From Agromyces kandeliae (lineage in GTDB: Bacteria > Actinomycetota > Actinomycetes > Actinomycetales > Microbacteriaceae), in the NCBI RefSeq assembly GCF_009674665.1, contig NZ_WKJD01000013.1, positions 1 through 57,336 of the forward strand: a stretch of 57,336 bases of DNA, in the 5' to 3' direction. The notes below the pieces were generated by a model that saw only the letters and a program-made list of their open reading frames with translations, was not told the origin of the DNA and searched no databases. Shown here piece by piece: positions 14,748 to 22,997 of this stretch; the first letter of the stretch is position 1, and the number at the start of each line of letters is the position of its first letter. Position numbers and translations under genes: made by a program.

Positions 14748-15254
14748 ATGGCCCACACGATCGATCACGCGCACGTCCTCGTCGACGATCTCGCCGCCGT
14801 CGCGGTGACGAGCGGTGGCATCCGCGTCATCCATCTCTCTGGAGTCGCGACCTGCCCCAGCGAACTCTGGCGGGTCGACGTCGTCGCGGTCGGACGCGCA
14901 CTCCTCGGCGGTGCGCAGGCCGGCCGGCTGACCATCGGCCTGCGGTCCGCCCCGCCGCATCGCCGCGGCCGCTTCCGGGCGGTCCGCGTCCCCTTCGAGG
15001 CGATCATCGAGGACCAGGGCACGCACGAGGTCGAGGTGCACCTCGAGTGCCAGCCCGCCGTGGTGCTTCCGGTGCTCGAGGCCGACGACTCGTTCGGGGC
15101 GGGAGCCCGGGCCACCGCCCGCCGCCGCGCCGGAATCGCGGGTCGCGCGATGCCCGTCGGCGCAAGTGCGATGACGGATGCCGCGCGCGGCGCACTCAGC
15201 GTCCTGCGCGACCGGTTCGGGGGGTTCGCGCCCGGTCTCGCGGCCGCCGTCTGA
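14748..15254 (+). CDS. Hypothetical protein
   Basis: This 168-aa protein of no family I recognise starts MAHTIDHAHVLVDD. It has alternating hydrophobic stretches, an Arg-rich middle (RSAPPHRRGRFRAVRVPFEAII) and an Ala/Gly-rich C-terminus. A TTG at 14724 would add eight residues. I prefer ATG 14748 because TAGCGT (14734-14739) lies 8 nt before it and would place transcription at that codon. The gene fills the space between two opposite-strand genes, and no competing frame there has recognisable content. It has no clear signal peptide or membrane segment. Confidence 0.55.
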   Translation: MAHTIDHAHVLVDDLAAVAVTSGGIRVIHLSGVATCPSELWRVDVVAVGRALLGGAQAGRLTIGLRSAPPHRRGRFRAVRVPFEAIIEDQGTHEVEVHLECQPAVVLPVLEADDSFGAGARATARRRAGIAGRAMPVGASAMTDAARGALSVLRDRFGGFAPGLAAAV

Positions 15255-15267
15255 CGCCCGGAGCGGC

Positions 15268-15286
15268 CGTGGCGCGGGTCGCCACG
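15268..15286. terminator. Hairpin between convergent genes
   Basis: CGTGGCG (15268-15274) and CGCCACG (15280-15286) form a perfect 7-bp stem with a 5-nt loop. It sits between the stop at 15254 (+) and the end of the baeRF gene at 15306 (-), and could stop both transcripts. Confidence 0.6.
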
Positions 15287-15305
15287 ACCGACGCCGGAGG
15301 CCGGA

Positions 15306-16490
15306 TCAGGCGAGCGCGAAGCGCAGCTCCGCCATCGCGGGGCCGGTCCACACGGCGTGCTCGAGGTCGTCGCCGCGCACCGTGACGACCTTGCCGCCGC
15401 GCGCGATGACGAGCATCGCGATCTGCGGCAGGAGATCGCCGGCATGCCGGCCGTCGGAGAGCGCGTCGCCGTTGCCGTGATCGGTCGCGAACTCGATCGC
15501 ACCCGACTCGTGGTCCAGGGTGCCGTTGACCGAGGTCGTGAAGTCGAACCACAGCCGCTCGACGGCGCCGTCGGCGGCGAGCCGCCCGATGGCCGCGAGG
15601 TCGCGCTCCACGCGCCCGGCGCTGCCGTCGGCGAGGCCGGTGAGCGCGCTCCTCGCCTCGTTCACGTTGAGCTGTGCGAGTTGCTGGCGCAGCTGTGCGT
15701 CGATCTCGGCGGCGCCGAGCCGGTCGGGCCCGCCCTGCACGCCGACCACGCGTCGCCCGTTGTGGGCGCGGTCGAGGAACGAGCTGAGCAGCGGCTCGGC
15801 GGCGAACACGAACAGCGGCACCTTCGCGTCGGGGTCGTGCTCGTGCAGCTCGTGCCATACGGCGTCGGCGACGCGCTTGGCGTAGATGTCGTGGATCTCG
15901 GGGCGACGGTCGTCCTCGTTCGTACCCCGGTCGCCGTGCCCGCCCCGACGCCGCTGGCCGACGTCGCCCGGGACGCGGTTGGCGGCGTCGTCGAGATTCC
16001 GGGGGAGGCTGGGGTCGAGCGGCATCTGCTCGGCACGCGCGGTGGGGAGCGCGTGCCACAGCGCCCACTCGTTCGAGGACAGGGTGACGGCGAAGGCCTC
16101 CTGGTCCTGGCTGGGCGCCCGGAGCAACTGCCCGAGCACGAAGTGCGAGCCCACGTGCACCGCGTCGTCGAGGCGGTTCGGCAGCACGTAGACGTCGGTG
16201 AATCCCGGAGCGACGAAGATCGCGAGCGACCGGGAGAGCCCGGCCCAGAGCGAGCGATCGGCGAGCACGGCGTCGCGCTCGGCCTTGAGCGCGTCGACCT
16301 CGGCGGCGTCGGCACCGTCGGTTCGGATCCGGTCGATGGCCTCGTCGAACGCGCTCTTCACGGCGACCTCGGCGCGCTCGCGCTCGCTGACCACGGGCGA
16401 CGTGGCCGCGTAGATCGTGATCGCGGGATGGTGCTCGCCCGCCAGTGTCGAGAAGTCGGTCGTGGTGGGCAGTTCATGGTGAACGGTCAT
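15306..16490 (-). CDS. Bacterial eRF1-like (baeRF/Vms1-type) release-factor family protein
   Basis: This protein has 394 aa. The N-terminal half has the family segments ITIYAATSPVVSERERAEV and LAIFVAPGFTDVYVLP, then VGSHFVLGQLLR. A Gly/Arg-rich polar loop (about 171-195, VGQRRRGGHGDRG) follows and takes the place of the peptide-release loop of eRF1. After it come IYAKRVADAVWHELHEHD and PLFVFAAEPLLSSFL. Relatives are predicted to hydrolyse peptidyl-tRNA on stalled ribosomes, or to act in stress-related ribosome rescue. The activity of this branch is not established. A strong GGGAGGG ribosome site precedes the ATG. It is a single gene, convergent with its left neighbour. Confidence 0.75.
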   Translation of the reverse strand: MTVHHELPTTTDFSTLAGEHHPAITIYAATSPVVSERERAEVAVKSAFDEAIDRIRTDGADAAEVDALKAERDAVLADRSLWAGLSRSLAIFVAPGFTDVYVLPNRLDDAVHVGSHFVLGQLLRAPSQDQEAFAVTLSSNEWALWHALPTARAEQMPLDPSLPRNLDDAANRVPGDVGQRRRGGHGDRGTNEDDRRPEIHDIYAKRVADAVWHELHEHDPDAKVPLFVFAAEPLLSSFLDRAHNGRRVVGVQGGPDRLGAAEIDAQLRQQLAQLNVNEARSALTGLADGSAGRVERDLAAIGRLAADGAVERLWFDFTTSVNGTLDHESGAIEFATDHGNGDALSDGRHAGDLLPQIAMLVIARGGKVVTVRGDDLEHAVWTGPAMAELRFALA

Positions 16491-16600
16491 GCGTCCCTCC
16501 CCCAGGTCCGGCGACGTCGTCGTCGCGTGTCCCCCAGCCTAGGAACCTCGGCGCGGAACCGACAGACCCATTCGTCCATCACCCGAGGCCGGGCACGCGA

Positions 16601-16628
16601 ACGGGCCCGGCGCGGTCGCCGGGCCCGT
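16601..16628 (-). terminator. Strong hairpin downstream of the FAD-oxidase gene
   Basis: ACGGGCCCGGCG (16601-16612) and CGCCGGGCCCGT (16617-16628) form a perfect 12-bp stem with a 4-nt loop. It lies 16 nt past the stop of the gene that ends at 16645. Confidence 0.8.
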
Positions 16629-16644
16629 GCGGTGCGTCGCCGCG

Positions 16645-18156
16645 TCAGCGGCCGACGGGGTGATTCGAGCGGATGACCCCCGTGGGGTCGACCGCGTGCT
16701 TGATCGCGCGAAGCCGCGCCAGTCGGCCCTCGTCGCCGAAGAACCGCGAACCCGTCGTCCGACGCTCGACGAAGTTCAGGTACTCGACGGGGGCACGCCA
16801 CGGCTCGATGCGCGAGAGCAGCCGTCCGAGCGAGGCGACGACGGACTCGAGCGTCTCGGGCACGGCGATGCCGACACCGTAGACGAGGTACTCGGCCTCG
16901 AGTCCGCCGACGGCGCCCGGGATCGGGAGCCCACGATCGGCGGCGACCTCCAGGGCGGCCGACGGCGCGAACGCCCCGCCGAGGTGGCGGATCTCGGCCG
17001 ACAGCAGTGCGGTGTCGGCGTCGGGGCCGACCGCGGCCACGAACGCGCGGATCGCGTCGGCAGGGAGGTCGGCGAGCATCATGCCGTCGCCGTGGCCAGG
17101 AGTCGGCCCGGGCGGGTCCATGTGCAGCTGGAGCAGCTCGGCCGGCGCCTGTGCGTGCACGGTGTCCATCGCGGGCCCGAGTGCGCGCAGCGGCGCGAGC
17201 AGGGCGTCGGCGCGCTCGGCCGAGTCCTGGATCACGGCCTCGACGAGCACGAACGACTGCCCGGAGAGGAACGGCGGCAGCTCCGGCATCGGCGGGAAGC
17301 GCAGCACGCGGCCGACCGACGTGACGGTGTCGGGCACCGAACGCGTCCACTCGGCCCACGCCTGCAGCACCTCCTCGGTGCGCTCGATCGGGAAGAACAT
17401 CGCGCCGGCGACGACCTGCTCGATCTCGAAGAGCCCGAACTCGAGCGCCGTCACGACGCCGAAGTCGCCGCCGCCGCCGCGTACGGCCCAGAACAGCTCG
17501 GGGTCGTGCTGTGCGTCGACCCGACGGAACTCGCCGTCGGCGGTCACGAGCTCGACCGCGACGACGTGGTTCGCCGCGAGGCCGTGCGCCCGACCGAGGA
17601 AGGAGACGCCGCCGCCGAGCGTGTAGCCGACCACGCCGACGTCGTGGCTCGACCCGGCGAGCGCGGCGAGCCCGTGCGGGGCGGTCGCGGCGACGACGTC
17701 GCCCCAGACCACGCCGGGCTCGACGCGTGCGATGCGCTGCGTGGGGCGGACCTCCACGCCGCGCAGTTCGTGCGTGCGGAGGAGGATCGCGTCGGCGAGG
17801 CCGTGGCCCTCGACGAGCGGTGCGGCGTTGTGGCCGGTGGCCTGCGGCGCCACCGCGAGGCCGAGCTCGCGGGCGGCGCGCACGGTGCGCGCGACGTCGG
17901 CGATGGATGCCGCGACGACGACCGCGGCGGGACGCTGGTCGACGGCGAGGTTCCACGCGAGTCGGTCGGCGTCGTAGCCGGGCTCGCCCGGCAGGGAGAG
18001 ACGGCCGTCGAGGCGCTCGGCGAGGATCGCGAACGACTCGCGGAGCGACATCGACGGGGCGCCGGAATCGGCCGACGCGGCCGCGGCGGCCGGGGCGGTG
18101 GGCTCGGTGGCCGCAGCGGTCTCGGCCGCGACGGTCTCGGAGGCAAGCGGGTTCAC
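16645..18156 (-). CDS. FAD-linked oxidase (berberine-bridge-enzyme type)
   Basis: This 503-aa flavoprotein has the PCMH-type FAD-binding half first: PAAVVVAASIADVARTVRAA, ATGHNAAPL (His for covalent 8-alpha FAD), GVVGYTLGGGVSFLGRAHGL and AVRGGGGDFGVVTALEF. The substrate/BBE C-terminal segment comes last (VEYLNFVE near the end). The second FAD-linking Cys of bicovalent enzymes is absent (SSHDVGVVG), so FAD is probably held by His only. I chose GTG 18156 because AAAGGA lies at proper spacing. A GTG 15 nt upstream would lack a site. An Ala-rich lead of about 35 residues precedes the domain. It is divergent from an LLM gene, and the substrate is unknown. Confidence 0.9.
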   Translation of the reverse strand: MNPLASETVAAETAAATEPTAPAAAAASADSGAPSMSLRESFAILAERLDGRLSLPGEPGYDADRLAWNLAVDQRPAAVVVAASIADVARTVRAARELGLAVAPQATGHNAAPLVEGHGLADAILLRTHELRGVEVRPTQRIARVEPGVVWGDVVAATAPHGLAALAGSSHDVGVVGYTLGGGVSFLGRAHGLAANHVVAVELVTADGEFRRVDAQHDPELFWAVRGGGGDFGVVTALEFGLFEIEQVVAGAMFFPIERTEEVLQAWAEWTRSVPDTVTSVGRVLRFPPMPELPPFLSGQSFVLVEAVIQDSAERADALLAPLRALGPAMDTVHAQAPAELLQLHMDPPGPTPGHGDGMMLADLPADAIRAFVAAVGPDADTALLSAEIRHLGGAFAPSAALEVAADRGLPIPGAVGGLEAEYLVYGVGIAVPETLESVVASLGRLLSRIEPWRAPVEYLNFVERRTTGSRFFGDEGRLARLRAIKHAVDPTGVIRSNHPVGR

Positions 18157-18171
18157 TGGTGGTCCTTTCAC

Positions 18172-18397
18172 GGGGTGCGGGTCGCGGGCCGGGCGGCGGC
18201 CGTCACGGCCTGGTCCGACGGCCGCCCGGATGACCGGGGGCGCTCACGACGCGACTTCCATACAACGGCGCCGACGAACGGCGAGGATCAGGACGGTCCC
18301 GCCGATCGGCTCAGGGTTATCCCGAGCTTCCCGGCCCGATCCGTCGGGCCCTCGGCCGCCCGGAATAGCGCGCCCGCGAGGCCGGTTGCAGGTGGGG
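18172..18397. other. 226-bp divergent intergenic region
   Basis: This gap separates the FAD-oxidase gene (-) from the LLM gene (+). A GC-rich imperfect inverted repeat (GGGCGGCGGCCGTC with GACGGCCGCCC) lies near 18194-18231. No convincing operator or -10/-35 pair is visible. Confidence 0.4.
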
Positions 18398-19447
18398 ATG
18401 TCTCTCACGCCCCGGCTCTCGGTCCTCGATCTCGTCCCCGTGCGGAGCGGGCAGTCCTCTGCGGAGGCCGTCGCGTCCTCCGTCGCCCTCGCGCAGGCGG
18501 CCGACCGGCTCGGCTTCACCCGCTACTGGTTCGCCGAGCACCACAACATGCCCTCGGTCGCGTCGACGACGCCACCGGTGCTCATCGCGGCGACCGCGGC
18601 GCGCACCGAGCGCATCCGCGTCGGATCGGGCGGCGTGATGCTGCCGAACCACGCGCCGCTCGTCGTCGCCGAGCAGTTCGCGGCGCTCGAGGCGCTCGCG
18701 CCCGGGCGCATCGACCTCGGGATCGGGCGCGCGCCCGGGAGCGACCCCGTGATCACGCAGCTCCTGCGCATGAGCGGCCCGACGTCCGACGTCGACCGGT
18801 TCCCCGACCACGTCGCCGACATCCTCGGCCTGCTCTCGCCGGACGGCGCGATGCTGCGCCTCACGAGCGGTCGCGAGTACCCGATCCAGGCGACGCCCGC
18901 CGCGACCGCGGTGCCCGAGCTGTGGCTCCTCGGCAGCTCGGACTACTCGGCGCGGCTCGCGGCCGAGCTCGGCCTGCCGTACGTGTTCGCCAACCACTTC
19001 TCGGGCGAGGGCCTCGAACAGGCGCTCGAGCTCTACCGCTCCGGCTACCGGCCGAGCGAACGGCATCCGTCGCCCCGGACCATCCTGACGTTGAACGCGG
19101 TCGTGGCCGACACGGCCGGCGAGGCCGAGGCCCGCGCGCTGCCGCAATTGCGCGCGATGGCGCGACTGCGCCTCAACCGCCCGATGCGACCGCTCGAGAC
19201 CGTCGAGGAGGCGCAGGCCGCACCGCGCGACTCCGATTCCGACGACGTGATCGCGCGGATGCGCGCCCGGTGGGTGATCGGCGGGGCGGATGCCGCGGCA
19301 TCCGCCGTGCGCACCCTCGCGGAGCGCCACGACATCGACGAGGTCATGCTCGCGCCGGTCGCGGGCGCGCACGCCGACGAGCCCGCGGACGCCTCGCCCG
19401 GCCGGGTGCGCACGCTCGAGCTGCTCGCCGAGCGCCTGTCCGCCTAG
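18398..19447 (+). CDS. LLM-class flavin-dependent oxidoreductase (YhbW-like)
   Basis: This 349-aa luciferase-like monooxygenase has LSVLDLVPVRSGQSSAEA, FTRYWFAEHHNMPSVASTTP (36-55), RIRVGSGGVMLPNHAPLVVAEQF and GRIDLGIGRAPGSDP. These are typical of the FMN-dependent alkanal-monooxygenase-like group. An AD-rich segment at about 290 contains the GGATGCC palindrome. ATG 18398 follows GGTGGGG. The substrate is unknown. It is divergent from the FAD-linked oxidase, so the two flavoenzymes may share control. Confidence 0.9.
   Translation: MSLTPRLSVLDLVPVRSGQSSAEAVASSVALAQAADRLGFTRYWFAEHHNMPSVASTTPPVLIAATAARTERIRVGSGGVMLPNHAPLVVAEQFAALEALAPGRIDLGIGRAPGSDPVITQLLRMSGPTSDVDRFPDHVADILGLLSPDGAMLRLTSGREYPIQATPAATAVPELWLLGSSDYSARLAAELGLPYVFANHFSGEGLEQALELYRSGYRPSERHPSPRTILTLNAVVADTAGEAEARALPQLRAMARLRLNRPMRPLETVEEAQAAPRDSDSDDVIARMRARWVIGGADAAASAVRTLAERHDIDEVMLAPVAGAHADEPADASPGRVRTLELLAERLSA
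19286..19305. repeat. Second 20-bp GGATGCC palindrome
   Basis: This sequence is identical to 3578-3597 and lies within the LLM coding sequence, where it reads as Ala/Asp/Ser codons. Confidence 0.85.
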
Positions 19448-19552
19448 TCGCAGCGGTCCCGGGCGCGGGCCCGGCGTGCTCAGGCGACCCGCACGACCCT
19501 CATAGCAACGTCATCGGATCGCCACAGGTTCCGCCTCGGGGCATCGGGCTCC

Positions 19553-20248
19553 ATGGGAACTCCCAACACACAGTTCGGAGCCCCCATCGTGGATCAGACC
19601 TTCCTCCTCGTCGCCGACCTCGTCGCCGTCGCCCTCCTCGTCTTCGCCCTCTACTTCCCCCGCCATCGACGGCGCGACCTCGTCGTCGCCTACCTCACCG
19701 TGAACGTCGGGGTGCTCGCGGTCTCGCTCGTGCTCGGCTCGAGCTCGATCGGTGCCGGGCTCGGACTGGGCCTCTTCGGCGTGCTGTCGATCATCCGGCT
19801 GCGCTCGAGCGAGATCGAGCAGCACGAGGTGGCGTACTACTTCGCGGCACTCGCGATCGGCCTCCTCGGCGGGCTCGGCGCGAGCCTCGGCTGGCTCACG
19901 GTCGGGCTCATGGCGCTCGTCCTGGCGGTGCTCGCCGTCGGCGACCACCCGGCGCTCTTCCGCCGCTCCCGCCAGCAGGTCCTCGTTCTCGACCGGGCCT
20001 TCGCCGACGAGCGCGAACTGCACGACCACCTCGGTGTGCTGCTCGGCGCGCGGATCCGTTCGGCGCGCATCGACGAACTCGACCTCGTCGACGACTCGAC
20101 GACCGTGACGGTGCGCTTCGACGCGCCGCGGGGCGACCGAGCTGATGACGCGCCGCGCCGCGCCGCACGGCCGCTCGTGGTCGGCGCGCCGGCTGCTCAT
20201 GGCGCGGCGGATGCCGGCGCGGTCGCGTTCGAGGGGGCACGGCGATGA
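19553..20248 (+). CDS. DUF4956 integral membrane protein
   Basis: This protein has 231 aa. Three to four transmembrane segments occupy 15-140: FLLVADLVAVALLVFALYF, LVVAYLTVNVGVLAVSLVLG, then the diagnostic GLGLGLFGVLSIIRLRSSEIEQHEVAYYFAALAIGL segment, then GWLTVGLMALVLAVLAV. A soluble domain at 155-205 (LVLDRAFADERELHDHLGVLLGA) follows. This is the DUF4956 architecture, which is repeatedly found beside VTC-type polymerase domains in bacteria. The stop overlaps the next start (ATGA, 20245-20248). It probably forms the membrane part of a complex with the VTC protein. The transported or polymerised product is unknown. Confidence 0.88.
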   Translation: MGTPNTQFGAPIVDQTFLLVADLVAVALLVFALYFPRHRRRDLVVAYLTVNVGVLAVSLVLGSSSIGAGLGLGLFGVLSIIRLRSSEIEQHEVAYYFAALAIGLLGGLGASLGWLTVGLMALVLAVLAVGDHPALFRRSRQQVLVLDRAFADERELHDHLGVLLGARIRSARIDELDLVDDSTTVTVRFDAPRGDRADDAPRRAARPLVVGAPAAHGAADAGAVAFEGARR

Positions 20249-21090
20249 CCGCGCGGCACGCGGCATCCGTCACGCCCGCGGCGCTCGCGGTGCTCGACTC
20301 GGTCGAGGGCATCGACCTCGAGGGGCTGAACGCCGAGGCCGAGCTGCAGACCCGCATCGACCGCAAGTACATGCTGCCGATCGGGACCCTGCCGGGGATC
20401 CTCGGGCGGCTGCCCGACGGAGTCCGGGTGCTCGACCTCGACGGCACGCGGGCGAGCGAGTACGAGTCGGTCTACTTCGACACCCCGGAGCTGACGAGCT
20501 TCCGCCTGGCGGCGCATGCACGCCGACGGCGGTTCAAGATCCGCACCCGCTCGTACGTCGAGTCCGACGCCAGCTTCCTCGAGGTGAAGACCCGCGGCGG
20601 ACGCGCACTCACGGTCAAGGACCGCATCGCGGTCGACCCCGCGGCGACCGACGCCCTGTCCGGGGAGGCGCGCGCGTACGCCGACCAGGTCCTCGCCGAG
20701 GCGGGGATCGTCGACCTCGGCAGGACCAGCCTCGACCCCGTGCTCACCACGTCGTACCGGCGCGCGACGCTCCTGCTCCCCGCCGAGCCGGGGCGCCCTG
20801 CGAGCCGCGCCACCATCGACGTCGACCTCGCCTGGATCGATCGCGGCGTCGACGGCCGGTTCGGGCGCGTGCTCCGCACGCCGGGGTCGGCGATCGTCGA
20901 GACGAAGTCCGGCTCGCAGGCCGGCGCCGTCGATCGACTGCTGTGGTCCGCGGGGCACCGCCCGATGCGCGTCTCGAAGTACGCCACGGGGCTCGCGGCC
21001 ATGAGGCCCGGACTGCCCGCCAACCGATGGTCGCGCGTGCTCGATCGGCACTTCCGCGCGGCGGCCGCCACGGCGGAACCCCACGGCTGA
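20245..21090 (+). CDS. VTC-domain (polyphosphate-polymerase-like) protein
   Basis: This 281-aa single-domain protein of the VTC/TTM tunnel fold has the paired basic and acidic residues expected inside the tunnel: RIDRKY (37-42), FKIRTRSY (97-104), FLEVKTRGG (111-119), TVKDRI, ATIDVDL (189-195), IVETKSG (217-223) and VSKYATG (243-249). In yeast Vtc4 this fold makes polyphosphate from ATP. The bacterial versions linked to DUF4956 have not been assigned with certainty. It overlaps the DUF4956 gene by 4 nt and is followed after 97 bp by the beta-helix lipoprotein gene. Confidence 0.88.
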   Translation: MTARHAASVTPAALAVLDSVEGIDLEGLNAEAELQTRIDRKYMLPIGTLPGILGRLPDGVRVLDLDGTRASEYESVYFDTPELTSFRLAAHARRRRFKIRTRSYVESDASFLEVKTRGGRALTVKDRIAVDPAATDALSGEARAYADQVLAEAGIVDLGRTSLDPVLTTSYRRATLLLPAEPGRPASRATIDVDLAWIDRGVDGRFGRVLRTPGSAIVETKSGSQAGAVDRLLWSAGHRPMRVSKYATGLAAMRPGLPANRWSRVLDRHFRAAAATAEPHG

Positions 21091-21187
21091 ACCGGGCACG
21101 TCCCGGCCGCGCCGCTCCGACCCACGACCCACGACCCACCCCCACGACCCCGCACGTCGCGAACGTGCCCCACGAGAGGACCGCACC

Positions 21188-22975
21188 ATGACCCCCTTCC
21201 GCTTCCCCCGCCCGGCCGCCGACCACGCGGACGCGCCTCGCACCGGCGCCCGCCGCCCCTGGCTCGCGGCCGCGCGCGTCGCGCCGATCGTGCTGGCCGG
21301 CACGCTCGCGTTCGCCGGGTGCACCGCGACGACCGCCGCGAGCACGTCCGACGACTCCGCGAACGCGGACTCGACCGTGTCGCTCGCGGCCACGGCATCC
21401 GTCGACCCCGGTGTCACCGCAGTCGAGGCCATGGCCGCGAACGAGGACCCGCCCGGTGAGGACGGCGACGACACGTGGGACGCCTCGGAGGAGGTCGCGA
21501 TCACGCTCGACGGCGACACTGCGACCGTCGACGACGGAGCCGCCGGCGTGAGCGTCGACGGGGACACCGTGACCATCACGGCCGCCGGCACCTACCGCCT
21601 GAGCGGCGACCTCGCCGGCCAGGTCGTCGTCGACACCGCCGACGAGGGGCTCGTCCGCATCATCCTCGACGGCGTCGACATCACGAGCGGGTCGACCGCG
21701 GCCCTGGCGATCACGAGCGCCGACCGCGCGCAGGTCGTGCTCGCCGACGGCAGCGAGAACGCCCTCGCAGACACGTCGGACTACGCCGACGACGCCGACG
21801 TCAACGCCGCCCTGTTCAGCTCCGCCGACCTCGAGATCGCCGGCACGGGCGCGCTCGCCGTGCAGGGCAACGGGAACGACGGCATCGCCTCGAAGGACGG
21901 CCTGCTCATCTCCGGCGGCGAGATCACGATCGACGCGGTCGACGACGGCATCCGCGGCAAGGACGAGGTCATGATCGAGGGCGGCACGCTCACGGTGACG
22001 GCCGGCGGCGACGGGCTCAAGGCCGACAACGCCGAGGAGACCGACCGCGGCTACATCGCGATCGCGGGCGGCACCGTCACGGTCGACGCGGCGGGCGACG
22101 GCCTCGATGCCGCGACCGACGTCGTGATCTGGGGCGGCACGCTCGACGTGACCGCTGGCGGCGGCGCGGGCGCGACCGTCTCGGACGACACCTCGACGAA
22201 GGGCGTCACGGGCGCGGTCTCGGTGATCGTCGACGGCGGCGCGGTCTCGGTCGACTCGGCCGACGATGCGGTGCACACCGACGACACCGCCCACGTCGCG
22301 AGCGGCACGGTCACGCTCGCGACCGGCGACGACGGCGTGCACGCGGACGTCGCCCTGACGATCTCGGGCGGCACCGTGGACGTCACGACGTCGTACGAGG
22401 CCCTCGAGGCCGACGCGATCTCGATCGCCGGCGGCGACATCTCGGTCAGCGCGTCCGACGACGGCCTGAACGCCGGCAGCTCGCTGGGGATCTCCGGCGG
22501 CGCCCTCCTGGTCGACGCCGAGGGCGACGGGCTCGACTCGAACGGCTCCATCGCGATGTCGGGCGGCGACGTCGTCGTGAACGGCCCGACCGGCCAGGGC
22601 GACGGCGCGCTCGACGTAGACGGCGGCTTCGACATCACGGGCGGCTCGCTGGTCGCCGGCGGCTCGTCGGGCATGGCCGTGGCACCCGACGCGGATGCCG
22701 CGCAGGCGTCGGTGCTCGTCACCTTCACGCAGCAGGTGGCCGCGGGCACCGAGCTCCACGTCACGTCCTCCGATGGCACGGTGGTCGCGACGTACACCGC
22801 GACGAAGGCCGTCGGCTCGCTCGCGGTCTCGAACGCCGACCTCGTGAACGGCGAGACCTACACGGTCAGCGCGAACGGCTCCACGGTCGGCTCGGCAGTC
22901 GCGGGCGAGCAGGTGTCGGGCATGGGCGGCCCCGGCGGCGGCATGGGCGGCGGCGCACCGGCACCCCGCGGCTGA
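21188..22975 (+). CDS. Cthe_2159-type (DUF4353) beta-helix lipoprotein
   Basis: This 595-aa exported lipoprotein has a twin-Arg-flanked hydrophobic signal and the lipobox AFAGC (C45). A long beta-helix follows (about 95-500), built from repeating rungs such as GGTVTVDAAGDGLDAATDVVIWGG. These are rich in Gly, Asp and Ser and alternate acidic and hydrophobic faces. This is the Cthe_2159 family, whose founding member binds acidic polysaccharide and calcium. The C-terminus ends in a Gly/Met-rich tail (MGGPGGGMGGG). GAGAGGA precedes the ATG. It probably sits on the outer face of the membrane as partner of the DUF4956 and VTC proteins. Confidence 0.88.
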   Translation: MTPFRFPRPAADHADAPRTGARRPWLAAARVAPIVLAGTLAFAGCTATTAASTSDDSANADSTVSLAATASVDPGVTAVEAMAANEDPPGEDGDDTWDASEEVAITLDGDTATVDDGAAGVSVDGDTVTITAAGTYRLSGDLAGQVVVDTADEGLVRIILDGVDITSGSTAALAITSADRAQVVLADGSENALADTSDYADDADVNAALFSSADLEIAGTGALAVQGNGNDGIASKDGLLISGGEITIDAVDDGIRGKDEVMIEGGTLTVTAGGDGLKADNAEETDRGYIAIAGGTVTVDAAGDGLDAATDVVIWGGTLDVTAGGGAGATVSDDTSTKGVTGAVSVIVDGGAVSVDSADDAVHTDDTAHVASGTVTLATGDDGVHADVALTISGGTVDVTTSYEALEADAISIAGGDISVSASDDGLNAGSSLGISGGALLVDAEGDGLDSNGSIAMSGGDVVVNGPTGQGDGALDVDGGFDITGGSLVAGGSSGMAVAPDADAAQASVLVTFTQQVAAGTELHVTSSDGTVVATYTATKAVGSLAVSNADLVNGETYTVSANGSTVGSAVAGEQVSGMGGPGGGMGGGAPAPRG

Positions 22976-22997
22976 GGCGCGGGCTGGGGACGGCGGG

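Noticed and set aside
18194..18231. GC-rich inverted repeat considered as a riboswitch or attenuator
   Set aside because: The pairing is imperfect and there is no recognisable aptamer. It could be chance at this GC content.
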